DNA from: Acidobacteriota bacterium
GTDB lineage: Bacteria; Acidobacteriota; Holophagae; Holophagales; Holophagaceae
Direction: 5' to 3'
DNA: 64,000 nucleotides
Assembly: GCA_016213735.1 (NCBI GenBank)
Contig: JACQZU010000023.1
Coordinates: 47,909 to 111,908 of the forward strand
The notes below the pieces were generated by a model. The model was not told the DNA's origin, ran no database searches, and saw nothing but the letters and a program-made list of their open reading frames with translations. A program made the translations under genes and the position numbers. Position 1 is the first letter of the stretch. Every line of letters begins with the position of its first letter. Shown piece by piece: positions 23,944 through 32,108 of the stretch.

Positions 23944-25050
23944 TCAGCCCTTCAGGCTCTTGGCCAGGAGCTGGGTGCGGATGAAGTCGTCCAGGTCGCC
24001 GTCCAGCACCTTCTGGGTCTGGCTGGTCTCGTGCCCGGTGCGGTGGTCCTTGACCATCTGGTAGGGCTGGAGGACATAGCTTCGGATCTGACTGCCCCAG
24101 GCCACGTCGGCCTTCTCGCCGCTGGCGGCGGCCACCTTCTCCTGGAATTTCCGCTGCTCCAGCTCGAAGAGCCGAGCCTTGAGGACCTTCAGGGCGGTCG
24201 CGCGGTTCTTGATCTGGCTGCGCTCGTTCTGGCAGCTCACCACGATGCCCGTGGGCAGGTGGGTGAAGCGCACCGCGGACTCCGTGCGGTTCACGTGCTG
24301 GCCCCCCGCGCCGCTGGCCCGGAAGACGTCAATCTTCAGGTCCTTCTCGGGAATGTCCACGTTGATCGTGTCGTCCAGCTCCGGGCTCACGTAGACCGCG
24401 GCGAAACTGGTGTGGCGCCGCTTGGCGGCGTCGAAGGGAGAGATGCGCACCAGGCGGTGGACCCCAGCCTCGGCCCTCAGGTAGCCGTAGCTGAAGGGGG
24501 CGCTGACGATGAAGGTCGCCCCCTTGATGCCGGCCTCCTCCCCGTCCTGGTAGTCGATCATCTCCGTGGACCATCCCTTCTGCTCGCAGAAACGGAGGTA
24601 CATCCGGAGCAGCATGGCCGCCCAGTCCTGGCTCTCGGTGCCCCCCGCGCCCGGGGCGATGGCCACGATGGCGTTGTTCCCGTCCAGTTCGCCGCTGAGC
24701 ATCATCCGCAGCTCGGCATCCTCCACGGTCTTCCGCAGCGCGTTTTCGACCCCTTCGGCCTCGGCGAGCATGTCCGGGTCCTCCCGGCTCAGCTCCAGGG
24801 CCGTTTCCAGGTCCTCCAGGCCCCCCGAGAGCTTCCGGCTGAGGGCAATGTCGCCGGTGAGGACCCCGCGCTGTTTGAGAATGGGCCGGGCGGCCTCGGG
24901 GTCGTCCCAGAACCCCGGGGCGGCGGCCTTCTCTTCGATCTGTTCAAGCTCCAGGGCCTTCCGTTCCGCATCCAGGTGGGCCACCAGCTGGCGGACCCGG
25001 GGGTCCAACTCCTGGCGGGCGCGGCTCAAGCTCTCGAAATCCATTCCCAT
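23944..25050 (-). CDS. prfB: Peptide chain release factor 2
   Basis: About 368 residues. The stop-recognition tripeptide SPF is at 204-206, and the catalytic GGQ at 249-251 within RASGAGGQHVNRTESAVR. RF2 ends translation at UGA and UAA. In many bacteria the gene has an in-frame UGA near codon 25 and a +1 programmed frameshift; here that region (QLVAHLDAERK) reads straight through, so autoregulation by frameshifting is absent. The start is either 25050 (MGMDF) or 25044; a further ATG at 25098 is less likely. A TACACT box lies at 25082-25077. Confidence 0.93.
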   Translation of the reverse strand: MGMDFESLSRARQELDPRVRQLVAHLDAERKALELEQIEEKAAAPGFWDDPEAARPILKQRGVLTGDIALSRKLSGGLEDLETALELSREDPDMLAEAEGVENALRKTVEDAELRMMLSGELDGNNAIVAIAPGAGGTESQDWAAMLLRMYLRFCEQKGWSTEMIDYQDGEEAGIKGATFIVSAPFSYGYLRAEAGVHRLVRISPFDAAKRRHTSFAAVYVSPELDDTINVDIPEKDLKIDVFRASGAGGQHVNRTESAVRFTHLPTGIVVSCQNERSQIKNRATALKVLKARLFELEQRKFQEKVAAASGEKADVAWGSQIRSYVLQPYQMVKDHRTGHETSQTQKVLDGDLDDFIRTQLLAKSLKG

Positions 25051-25076
25051 CCCGTGCCCGGCGCGGGCAAAAGTCC

Positions 25077-25082
25077 AGTGTA
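25077..25082 (-). promoter_or_regulatory. Putative prfB -10 element
   Basis: TACACT on the minus strand (reads CTACACTGG), 26 nt before the preferred prfB ATG. No strong -35 is visible. The divergent hydrolase has TAGAAT 41 bp away on the other strand. Confidence 0.35.
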
Positions 25083-25123
25083 GACCCCGGCCCATCACGG
25101 GCGAAGGCCGGCCCCCCCGCCCC

Positions 25124-25129
25124 TAGAAT
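25124..25129 (+). promoter_or_regulatory. Putative -10 element giving a leaderless hydrolase mRNA
   Basis: TAGAAT (context CCCTAGAATGG) ends 6 nt before the ATG at 25136; no ribosome-binding site is present in the gap, as expected if the transcript starts at or next to the start codon. Confidence 0.4.
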
Positions 25130-25135
25130 GGACCG

Positions 25136-26014
25136 ATGTCCCTTCCGCACCTGCCGGCCCTGGAAGACCTGGAACCCACCGAACGGGGCCACTTCGTGGC
25201 CGCCGACGGGCTCCGGATCGCCTGGGTGCGCTGGGAGCATCCCAACCCTGTCGGCCGCGTCCTCCTTTCCCACGGTTACGGCGAGCACGCCGAAAGATAC
25301 CGCCACACCGCGGCCTGGCTGCTCCGCCTCGGGTGGTCGGTGAGCGGCCTGGACCACCGGGGCTTCGGCCGGAGCGAGGGGGTGCGCGGCGATGCCCGGG
25401 GGCTCGGACCCTTCGTGGAGGACTTCCGGCAGTTCCTGGCGGCGGAGGGGGGGGCCGCCCCCCGGCGACTGGTCCTGGCCCACAGCTTCGGGGCCCTGGT
25501 CGCCCTCTGCGCCTGCCTGGGGGCCCCTACCCCGGTGGGGGGCCTGGTCCTTTCCAGCCCCGCCCTGGTGCTTCGGCCCTTTCCATGGTCCATCCGCCTC
25601 ATGGAACGAATCCTCCTGCGCCTGGCCCCCCACCTCAGCCTGGACCTGCCCAACAACAAGGACCTGGTCTGTTCCGACCCCCGGCTCGTGGAGCGCTACT
25701 GGGCCGATCCCCTTTGCCACCGCCGGGTCACGGCCGCCTTCCCCGGGGTCTTCCCGGAAGGATTCAAGCTCCTGCTGGAGGGGGCGGGTGACCTTCGCCT
25801 CCCCATCCTGGTCCTGGAGGCCGGAGAGGATTCCGTGGCGGATCACGAGGCGGCCCGGGCCCTCTGGGCCCGCGTCCCCAGGGAAGGGGTCGAGCGGCAT
25901 CGGCTGGCCGGGTTCCGCCACGAAATTTTCCACGATCGCCGGCGGGACGAGGCCCAGGCCCTGGTGCAGGCCTGGATGGGCCGGCCCTTCCGTGTCCCAT
26001 CCGGGAACCCCTGA
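25136..26014 (+). CDS. Alpha/beta hydrolase (monoacylglycerol-lipase-like, S33 type)
   Basis: 292 residues. Oxyanion-hole motif SHGYGEHAERY (45-55), DHRGFGRSEG (73-82) and nucleophile elbow AHSFG with Ser117; the likely acid is Asp232 (LEAGEDS) and the base His262 (GFRHEIFHD). This pattern is that of monoacylglycerol lipases and lysophospholipases, soluble enzymes that release fatty acids from glycerol esters. No signal peptide. The gene is divergent from prfB and followed by bamD 42 bp downstream. Confidence 0.85.
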   Translation: MSLPHLPALEDLEPTERGHFVAADGLRIAWVRWEHPNPVGRVLLSHGYGEHAERYRHTAAWLLRLGWSVSGLDHRGFGRSEGVRGDARGLGPFVEDFRQFLAAEGGAAPRRLVLAHSFGALVALCACLGAPTPVGGLVLSSPALVLRPFPWSIRLMERILLRLAPHLSLDLPNNKDLVCSDPRLVERYWADPLCHRRVTAAFPGVFPEGFKLLLEGAGDLRLPILVLEAGEDSVADHEAARALWARVPREGVERHRLAGFRHEIFHDRRRDEAQALVQAWMGRPFRVPSGNP

Positions 26015-26056
26015 GAGCTTCCCCTCATGCGAGGATGTTGGTTCACGGATGGTCGA

Positions 26057-26998
26057 ATGTCCCCTGCCCGATTCTTGATCCTGCTCCTGCCCCTGATCCT
26101 CCTGGGGCCCGGGCTCGGCTGCCGCAAGGCCAAGGCCGCGCCGGACCCCACCCAGGGATTCACAGCCACCCAGCTCCTGGAAAAAGGAGAGGCGGAGGTG
26201 AAGGTGGGCCGCATGGAAGACGGTCGCCGCTGGCTCCGCACCATCGAGGAACAGCTGCCTTCAACCCCGGAATTCCCCCGGGCCAAGCTCCTCCTGGCCG
26301 ACAGCTTCTTCTTCGCCGCCACTCCCAGCTATCCCGAGGCTCTGGTGGAGTATCAGAGCTTCCTGAACATCTTCCCCCGGCACGAACTGCGGGACTACGC
26401 CCTCTACCGCATCGCCCTGTGCCACTACGCCTCCATCGAGTCCGCCGAGCGCGACCAGAGCGAGACCCGGCGGGCCCTGGATACCTTCCGCCAGCTGCTC
26501 CGGGAACACCCCGGCAGCCCCTATGTGACCGAGACCAAGGCCAAGGTCATCCAGTGCTACCGGCGTTTGGCGGAAAGTGAACTCCTGGTGGGCATCTTCT
26601 ACGTGAACACCTTCCATTTCGAGGGAGCCGAGAAGCGCTTGAAGGAGCTCCTGGAGACCCACCCGGAATACGTGGACCGGGAGCGCGCCTACTACTACCT
26701 GGGAGAGGCCCTCCGGCGGAAGTACGTGCCCATGGAGGCCATCCAGAACTGGGAGAAGGCCGAACTGGCGAAGTTCGGCAAGGACGACTTCCGCAAGCTG
26801 AGCAAGGCCGAACTGGCCCAGTTCAAGAGCAGCAGCGAAACCTGGTCGAAGGACATGATCGCCCGGTACCGTGGCGAGGCCCGGGACTACTTCCGGAAGC
26901 TCGTGGAGAGCTACCCGGCCAGCGCCTGGGCGGGCCGGGCCCGGGACCGGCTGGTGGAGATGGGCCAGGGCAACGTGAAGGAGGAGCTGGACTCCTGA
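26057..26998 (+). CDS. bamD: BamD-like outer-membrane assembly lipoprotein
   Basis: 313 residues. A lipoprotein signal (MSPARFLILLLPLILLGPGLGC) ends at Cys22, then TPR-like helices run through the protein: LLEKGEAEVKVGRMEDGRRWL, YPEALVEYQSFLNIFPRHE, DYALYRIALCHY, TFRQLLREHPGSPYV, and a later EKRLKELLETHPEYVDRERA. The FPRHELRDYALYRIAL stretch is typical of BamD/ComL, the essential lipoprotein of the BAM complex that inserts outer-membrane proteins. It is longer than E. coli BamD (245), mostly at the C-terminus. An in-frame ATG at 26027 is less likely since it adds a polar extension before the signal. Confidence 0.82.
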   Translation: MSPARFLILLLPLILLGPGLGCRKAKAAPDPTQGFTATQLLEKGEAEVKVGRMEDGRRWLRTIEEQLPSTPEFPRAKLLLADSFFFAATPSYPEALVEYQSFLNIFPRHELRDYALYRIALCHYASIESAERDQSETRRALDTFRQLLREHPGSPYVTETKAKVIQCYRRLAESELLVGIFYVNTFHFEGAEKRLKELLETHPEYVDRERAYYYLGEALRRKYVPMEAIQNWEKAELAKFGKDDFRKLSKAELAQFKSSSETWSKDMIARYRGEARDYFRKLVESYPASAWAGRARDRLVEMGQGNVKEELDS

Positions 26999-27038
26999 AG
27001 CGGGTTCCTGAGCTTCCCCGGGGAGAATGGAGCGCTCC

Positions 27039-28028
27039 ATGGAACTGAGCAGCCTCGGCCTCGGCAGCTACCTGGGGTCCCCCGACGACCCCACGGACCA
27101 GGCCTACGCCGTTGCCGCCGGGGCCTTCCTGGACGGAGGCGGCACGGTGCTCGACACCGCGGCCAACTACCGCCAGGGGCGATCCGAAAGGGCCCTTGGG
27201 AAGGCCCTCCGGGGCCGTGCCCGCGCAGATTTCTTCCTCAGCACCAAGGTCGGCTACCTTCCCCTGTCGGACGGGACACCGGGGGAAGGCCCCAGGGACT
27301 GGTTCCAGCGCGTGCTCGCCGCTCCGGGGGTCCTTGCCCCGGAAGAGGTGGTGGATGGCTGCCACGCCATGACCCCCCGCTACCTGGATCACCAGCTCGG
27401 CGTCGGCCTCCGTGCCCTGGGACTCGGGCGCGTGGACTGCCTGCACCTCCACAATCCGGAGCACCAGCGCCCCCTGCTGGGTCCCCGGCGGTTCGACGAC
27501 GCCGTGCTGGCCGCCTTCGAGGCCTGCGAGGGCTTCCGTGGGGAAGGGCGGATCGAGGCCTACGGGTGCGCCACCTGGAACGGGTTCCGGGTCCCCCCGG
27601 AAGCCGAGGATCATCTCAGCCTTGAACGGCTGTTGAACCTGGCGGAGAAGGCGGGGGGGCGGAACCATGGCTTCCGGTGGATCCAGCTGCCCCTCAACCT
27701 CGCCATGCCGGAGGCCTTCCTGGCCCCCACCCAGGCCTTCGGGGGCCGGCGGATGCCGATCCTGGAGGCCGCGGGCCTCGCGGGGCTGGGCGTCCAGGCC
27801 AGTGCCAGCATCATGCAGGGCCGGATCCTGGGGCAACTGCGCCCCGAGGATCGGGCCCAACTCGGGGGGGTGACCCCGGCCCAGTCCGCTCTGCAGTTCA
27901 CCCGCTCCTGCCCGGGGGTCGCCACGGCTCTGTGCGGGATGGCCTCGGTGGCGCACGTGGCCGAGAACCTGGGGGTGCTCCCGCTGCCCAAGGTGGAACC
28001 GGGCATCCTGCGGGCCCTTTACTGCTGA
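27039..28028 (+). CDS. Aldo/keto reductase family protein
   Basis: About 329 residues. LSSLGLGSYLG, GGGTVLDTAANYRQGRSERALGKAL (Asp and Tyr of the catalytic tetrad), STKVGYLPL and VDCLHLHNPEHQ (the catalytic-type His) mark the aldo/keto reductase TIM barrel, an NAD(P)H-dependent carbonyl reductase family. Specific substrate unknown. The ATG at 27039 has GGAG with good spacing; an ATG 12 bp upstream is possible but its ribosome site would be too close. The gene ends 36 bp before the ars control region. Confidence 0.85.
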   Translation: MELSSLGLGSYLGSPDDPTDQAYAVAAGAFLDGGGTVLDTAANYRQGRSERALGKALRGRARADFFLSTKVGYLPLSDGTPGEGPRDWFQRVLAAPGVLAPEEVVDGCHAMTPRYLDHQLGVGLRALGLGRVDCLHLHNPEHQRPLLGPRRFDDAVLAAFEACEGFRGEGRIEAYGCATWNGFRVPPEAEDHLSLERLLNLAEKAGGRNHGFRWIQLPLNLAMPEAFLAPTQAFGGRRMPILEAAGLAGLGVQASASIMQGRILGQLRPEDRAQLGGVTPAQSALQFTRSCPGVATALCGMASVAHVAENLGVLPLPKVEPGILRALYC

Positions 28029-28040
28029 GCAATCATGATT

Positions 28041-28098
28041 TTTCGAATTGTTTCGAAATAGGTCTTGACAACAATTTCGATAATCCTAGAATTATCGA
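28041..28098 (+). promoter_or_regulatory. ars promoter with overlapping inverted-repeat operator
   Basis: A good sigma-70-type promoter is present: TTGACA (28065-28070), 16-bp spacer, TAGAAT (28087-28092). A perfect inverted repeat TCGATAAT-6 bp-ATTATCGA (28077-28084 / 28091-28098) covers the spacer end and the -10, where ArsR binding would block RNA polymerase. Two direct TTTCGAA copies 10 bp apart (28041, 28051) lie upstream of the -35 and share TTTCGA with the operator arm. The region is AT-rich against the genome. Confidence 0.7.
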
Positions 28099-28110
28099 TT
28101 GAGATTGAAA

Positions 28111-28545
28111 ATGAAGAATCTTGAGCTCCATTCAGATCGATTCTCGGCCCTCAGCCACCCCCTGCGGCTGGGGATTCTCCGGCACATTGTCCAGGGGGAC
28201 CCCGCCGGAACCCCGGCAGGGGAGATCCAGAAGGCTCTCGAAGTCCCAGCCTCGACCTTGAGCCACCACCTGGCCTCCCTGACCGCTGCGGGGCTGGTTC
28301 GGGTCCAGCGGGAGGGGACCCTGCTCCGGCATCGGGCGGATTTCGAAACCCTTCAGGCCCTGACGGATTTCCTCTGGGAGGACTGCTGCGGGCGCGGCAG
28401 TTCGGCCTCCTGCGCCCCCCAGGCCTGCTGCCCTGCCCCCGAGCAGGCGGCTTCCCCGCCCCCCGCTGCTCCCCTTCCCCCAGCGATCCCCGACTCCCCC
28501 CTTCCCCGACGGCGCCCCCGGAACTGGGCCCCCTACCTCGACTGA
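28111..28545 (+). CDS. arsR: ArsR-family arsenic-responsive repressor
   Basis: 144 residues. A winged helix-turn-helix fills residues 8-85: RFSALSHPLRLGILRHI, VPASTLSHHLASLTAAGLVRVQREG. The classic ELCVCDL metal site in the DNA helix is absent; instead a C-terminal cluster Cys92-Cys93, Cys101, Cys106-Cys107 follows the fold, resembling the C-terminal As(III) site of the Acidithiobacillus ferrooxidans-type ArsR. The last 30 residues are Pro-rich. The ATG at 28111 is preferred over a TTG at 28099. It should repress its own operon through the dyad just upstream. Confidence 0.85.
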   Translation: MKNLELHSDRFSALSHPLRLGILRHIVQGDPAGTPAGEIQKALEVPASTLSHHLASLTAAGLVRVQREGTLLRHRADFETLQALTDFLWEDCCGRGSSASCAPQACCPAPEQAASPPPAAPLPPAIPDSPLPRRRPRNWAPYLD

Positions 28546-28575
28546 GATCAAAAGTAATTATTGGAGGAACAAGAC

Positions 28576-29412
28576 ATGACCACAAAGCAGGACATTCACG
28601 CCGCCGTCCAGGAACATTACGGTCAGATCGCCGCCGGGGGGGGGTCCTGTTGCGGCCCGTCCTCGAGTTGCTGTGGCGGTGGGGCCGATCAGGATTCCCT
28701 GGCCCAGGCCCTGGGATATTCTGCCGCCGAACTGGCGGCCGTCCCGGAAGGGGCCAACCTCGGGCTCTCCTGCGGGAACCCCACGGCCCTGGCCTCCCTG
28801 GGGGTCGGGGAGGTCGTCCTCGACTTGGGCAGCGGCGCGGGATTCGACGTGTTCATCGCCGCCGCGCGGGTCGGGGCTTCGGGCCACGTGCACGGGGTCG
28901 ACATGACCCGGGAAATGGTGGCCCGGGCCCGCCAGAACGCGGCAACCTTCAAGCGGCGGACCGGCCTGGCCAACGTCACCTTCCACCTGGGCCACATCGA
29001 GGCGCTGCCCCTTCCCGACGCCAGCGTGGATGCGGTGCTCTCCAACTGCGTCGTCAACTTGAGTCCCGACCAGCCCGGGGTGTGGCGCGAGATCGCCCGG
29101 GTGCTCCGACCCGGGGGCAGGGTCTCCATCTCCGACCTGGCCCTGCTGCGGCCCCTGCCCGAGGCCGTGAAGGGCGACCTGATGGCCCTGGTGGGCTGTG
29201 TCGCCGGGGCCGCCCTCCTGGAAGACACCAAGGCGATGATGGCCGCCGCCGGCCTGGTGGACATCCGGGCTGAAACCCACGGGGAGGCCCTGGAGGCGCT
29301 CCTGGATCCCTCGGACCCCCTCCACCAGCGCATCCTGGCCATGCTTCCGCCGGGGCTGGGGCCTTCGGACTTCGTCACCAGCGTCCTCCTGGGCGCCCGG
29401 AAACCCGTGTGA
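28576..29412 (+). CDS. arsM: Arsenite S-adenosylmethionine methyltransferase
   Basis: 278 residues. SAM motif I VLDLGSGAGFD (81-91) and HGVDMTREMV follow a Cys-rich N-terminus (Cys25-26, Cys32-33). The three catalytic cysteines expected for ArsM are at Cys66 (LSCGNP), Cys158 (SNCVVNLSP) and Cys208 (VGCVAGA). ArsM methylates As(III) stepwise to less retained or volatile species in the cytoplasm. GGAGG precedes the ATG at 28576. It lies between arsR and arsC. No ArsB or Acr3 efflux pump is present, so methylation may be the main outlet at this locus. Confidence 0.92.
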   Translation: MTTKQDIHAAVQEHYGQIAAGGGSCCGPSSSCCGGGADQDSLAQALGYSAAELAAVPEGANLGLSCGNPTALASLGVGEVVLDLGSGAGFDVFIAAARVGASGHVHGVDMTREMVARARQNAATFKRRTGLANVTFHLGHIEALPLPDASVDAVLSNCVVNLSPDQPGVWREIARVLRPGGRVSISDLALLRPLPEAVKGDLMALVGCVAGAALLEDTKAMMAAAGLVDIRAETHGEALEALLDPSDPLHQRILAMLPPGLGPSDFVTSVLLGARKPV

Positions 29413-29855
29413 GGCAGGAAGGACTGCTCTTCCTCTGCGTGGCCAACAGCGCCCGCAGCCAGATCGCGGAAGGAATTGGGCGCCATTTCCACGGGGACCG
29501 CTTCAGGGTCCAGAGCGCCGGCACCCGTCCCTGCTTCGTCCACCCCTTGGCGGTCGAGGTCCTGGCCGAATGGGGGATCGACGCCACCAGCCAAGCCTCG
29601 AAATCCGTCCACGACATCGATCCGTCCACCGTCGATGTCGTCATCACCCTCTGCGCCCAGGAGGCCTGCCCGGCCTTCCTGGGCCAGCGGGAGAGACTCC
29701 ACTGGCCTTTGTCAGACCCCGCGGGCCCCGGCACACCGGAAACGCTGCTGGATGGCTTCCGGCAGACCCGGGACGAGATCCGCCGGCGCCTGGACGCATG
29801 GGTGGCCGGACGACCGGGCCCAGGGGAGAATGCCCCTGGGGGTTCCGGACGGTGA
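29409..29855 (+). CDS. arsC: Arsenate reductase, low-molecular-weight phosphatase type
   Basis: 148 residues. The phosphatase P-loop CVANSARS is at 10-17 (Cys10), with the second and third redox cysteines in LCAQEACP (Cys82, Cys87) and a WPLSDP loop with the acid Asp. This Cys trio is that of thioredoxin-coupled arsenate reductases, which reduce As(V) to As(III), the substrate for ArsM. The last ~15 residues are Gly/Pro-rich. The start is GTG, overlapping the arsM stop as GTGA (29409-29412). The stop in turn overlaps the next gene. Confidence 0.88.
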   Translation: MRQEGLLFLCVANSARSQIAEGIGRHFHGDRFRVQSAGTRPCFVHPLAVEVLAEWGIDATSQASKSVHDIDPSTVDVVITLCAQEACPAFLGQRERLHWPLSDPAGPGTPETLLDGFRQTRDEIRRRLDAWVAGRPGPGENAPGGSGR

Positions 29856-31501
29856 AGGGCGACGAGCGGGCGGGAAGGGCCTGGGACCAGGCCAAGTCCG
29901 CCCTCGCGCGCGGGGATTTCCCGGGGGTGGCGGCCGCCTGCGAAGAGGTCCTGGCCCTGAACCCCGAACACGCCCGGGCCCTGAACCTGGGCGGGCTGGC
30001 CGCGGTGGCGACCGGTGAAACCTCGAAGGGACTGGCGGCCCTGCGCCGATCGCTCCGGCTGGAGCCGGCCAATCCCTTCCTTTGGCTGAACCTGGGGGCG
30101 GGGCTCCTCCAGGGGGGGCTTCCCGGGGCGGCCGCCGAAGCCTATGGGGAAGCCCTGGGGCGTGGGGCGGGGGCCGAAGCCCACCAGGGTCTGGTCAACG
30201 CCCGCCTGGCCCAGGGCCGCTGGATGGAGGCCCGGGTGATCCTGGAGGGACCCCTTCGCCGGCACGGCCCCTCGAATTCCACCCGACTCTTCGTCATGAA
30301 TTACGACCCGGCCCTCTCCCCAAGGGAGCTGCTCAGCGCCCACCGGGCCTGGGCGGCGGGGCTGCCGCCGCCGCCCAGGCCACGCCCCGTGAACCCCGAT
30401 CCCGAACGCCGCCTCCGGGTGGGTTTCGTCAGTCCGGATTTCCGTCGGCACAGCTGCGCCCACTTCCTGAAAGCCCTTTGGACTCACCACGACCGCTCCC
30501 GGGTGGAACTCTTCGTCTACTCGGGGGTGCTCGCGGAGGACGACTGGACCGAGGGGTTCCGCCGCGGATCCGACGCCTGGCGGGACGTGCGTTCCCTGGA
30601 CCACGGGGCGCTGGCGCGGCAGATCCGGGGAGACCAGGTGGATATTCTCCTGGACCTCTCCGGTCACACCGCGGGAAACCGCCTCCCCGTCTTCGCGGCG
30701 CGCCCGGCCCCCCTCCAGCTCACCTGGCTGGGGTACCCGGGAAGCACGGGGCTGGACTGCTTCGACGGCCGGATCACCGACGCCCTCGCGGATCCCCCGG
30801 GAACCCTCGAGGCGGTCTCCGAGCCCCTGCTCCGCCTCTCCCGTTTCCTGGCCTTCACCCCCCCGGCCGAAGCCCCGGCCCCGGCTCCGCCCCCATCCCT
30901 GGCTTCGGGGGAGGTGACTTTCGGGTCCTTCAATTCCCTCGCAAAACTCAACGAGGACGTCCTTGGGCTCTGGTCCAGGATCCTGAAGGAGCTTCCTGGA
31001 TCCACCCTCCTCCTGAAGGCCCGGGGACTGGGCGAGGCTGAAAGCGCCGAGGGCCTCCGGACCGCATTCTCCGCCCAGGGGGTTCCGCCCGAACGCCTCC
31101 GGGTGTTGCCCTGGGTTCCGGGCACGGTTTCACACCTCGAAGCCTACGCGCAGGTGGACGTGGCGCTGGATCCCTTCCCCTACAACGGCACCACGACCAC
31201 CTGCGAGGCCCTCTGGATGGGCGTTCCCGTGGTCAGCCTGGCGGGAGACCGTCACGCCGGCAGGGTGGGAGCCAGCCTCTTCGCCGCTGCTGGACTGGAA
31301 GGTTGGGTCTCCGGCGGGCCGGAGGCCTACCTTCGCCGCGCCGTGGAACTGGCCTCCAATCCCCAGCATCTGGCCGCGCTCAGGGCGGACCTGAGACCGC
31401 GCCTGGCCCGCTCTCCCCTGCTCGATGGCGCGTCCTTCGCCCGGGACATGGAAGGCCTCTTCCGAAGCCTCTGGCGGAGAATCTGCGGGGCGGAGGCCTG
31501 A
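29852..31501 (+). CDS. TPR protein with O-GlcNAc-transferase-like (SPINDLY, GT41) domain
   Basis: 549 residues. Residues 1-130 are about three TPRs (ACEEVLALNPEHARALNLGGLAAV, LAALRRSLRLEPANPFLWLNLG). From about 188 a full GT41 domain follows: LRVGFVSPDFRRHSCAHFL (His of the catalytic region), DILLDLSGHTAGNRLPVFA, APLQLTWLGYPGSTG, TFGSFNSLAKLNEDVL, and YNGTTTTCEALWMGVPVVS near the nucleotide-sugar site. It should transfer a sugar (GlcNAc, fucose or other) to protein Ser/Thr or another acceptor. The GTG start overlaps the arsC TGA (29852-29855), so it is translated with the ars genes; its role there is unexplained. Confidence 0.85.
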   Translation: MKGDERAGRAWDQAKSALARGDFPGVAAACEEVLALNPEHARALNLGGLAAVATGETSKGLAALRRSLRLEPANPFLWLNLGAGLLQGGLPGAAAEAYGEALGRGAGAEAHQGLVNARLAQGRWMEARVILEGPLRRHGPSNSTRLFVMNYDPALSPRELLSAHRAWAAGLPPPPRPRPVNPDPERRLRVGFVSPDFRRHSCAHFLKALWTHHDRSRVELFVYSGVLAEDDWTEGFRRGSDAWRDVRSLDHGALARQIRGDQVDILLDLSGHTAGNRLPVFAARPAPLQLTWLGYPGSTGLDCFDGRITDALADPPGTLEAVSEPLLRLSRFLAFTPPAEAPAPAPPPSLASGEVTFGSFNSLAKLNEDVLGLWSRILKELPGSTLLLKARGLGEAESAEGLRTAFSAQGVPPERLRVLPWVPGTVSHLEAYAQVDVALDPFPYNGTTTTCEALWMGVPVVSLAGDRHAGRVGASLFAAAGLEGWVSGGPEAYLRRAVELASNPQHLAALRADLRPRLARSPLLDGASFARDMEGLFRSLWRRICGAEA

Positions 31502-32067
31502 TGCGGATCCTGGCCATCACCCCTGGTCAGGGTTTCGATCCTGTGGCCTGGTCCCGGGTCCTGGCCTGCGGTGCAGACGCCTTCCTGGTGAGGGAGTACG
31601 CCCTCTCGGCCAAGGTCCTGCTGGAGGCCCTCCGATGGTGCCGCCGGGAAGCACCCCCTTCCATGGACCTGTGGGTGGCGGGGCGCCTGGACGCGGCCCT
31701 GGCCGCGGGCTGCGGCCTGCACGCTCCCGAGGCCTACCCTCCGGTGGATCCAGCCCTGCTTCCCTTGTCCCGTCCCCTCCACGCGGAGGGACAGTGGGAG
31801 TCGAGACGCGGTTGCTTCCAGCTTCTGGTCGGACCCGTCTTTCCGACCCCCGGCAAGGGAGATCCCTGGGGTCCGGAGCGCCTCCTGCGGTGGCTGGACG
31901 GCCTTCCTCCCGAGGGGCCTTCCCTGCTGGCCCTGGGTGGGGTCGCGGCATCCCGGATGGCCGGGATCCGCCACCCGCGCCTGGAGGGGGTGGCCCTCAT
32001 CCGGGGCCTCTGGCAGGCGGAGGACCCGCGCCGAGCCGTGGAGGAGCTTCGCGCAGCCTGGGCCTGA
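31501..32067 (+). CDS. ThiE/TenI-like TIM-barrel protein
   Basis: 188 residues. MRILAITPGQGFDPVAWSRVLACGADAFLVREYAL, then WVAGRLDAALAAGCGLHAPEAYP, LLVGPVFPTPGKGDPWGPERL and LLALGGVAASRM follow the strand order of thiamine phosphate synthase/TenI proteins. The ThiE pyrophosphate-binding residues are poorly kept (no clear HLGQxD; GLHAPEA instead), so a TenI-like or altered activity is more likely than true thiamine phosphate synthase. The ATG shares one base with the stop of the glycosyltransferase (TGATG), so expression is coupled. Confidence 0.65.
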   Translation: MRILAITPGQGFDPVAWSRVLACGADAFLVREYALSAKVLLEALRWCRREAPPSMDLWVAGRLDAALAAGCGLHAPEAYPPVDPALLPLSRPLHAEGQWESRRGCFQLLVGPVFPTPGKGDPWGPERLLRWLDGLPPEGPSLLALGGVAASRMAGIRHPRLEGVALIRGLWQAEDPRRAVEELRAAWA

Positions 32068-32108
32068 TTCAGGGCGCGGGAGGGCACGGAGGATGCAACA
32101 ATCGCAGG

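Noticed and set aside
31501..32067. A genuine thiE as part of a thiamine operon
   Set aside because: The pyrophosphate and HMP-binding residues of ThiE are not well kept and no other thi gene is near; TenI-like is safer.
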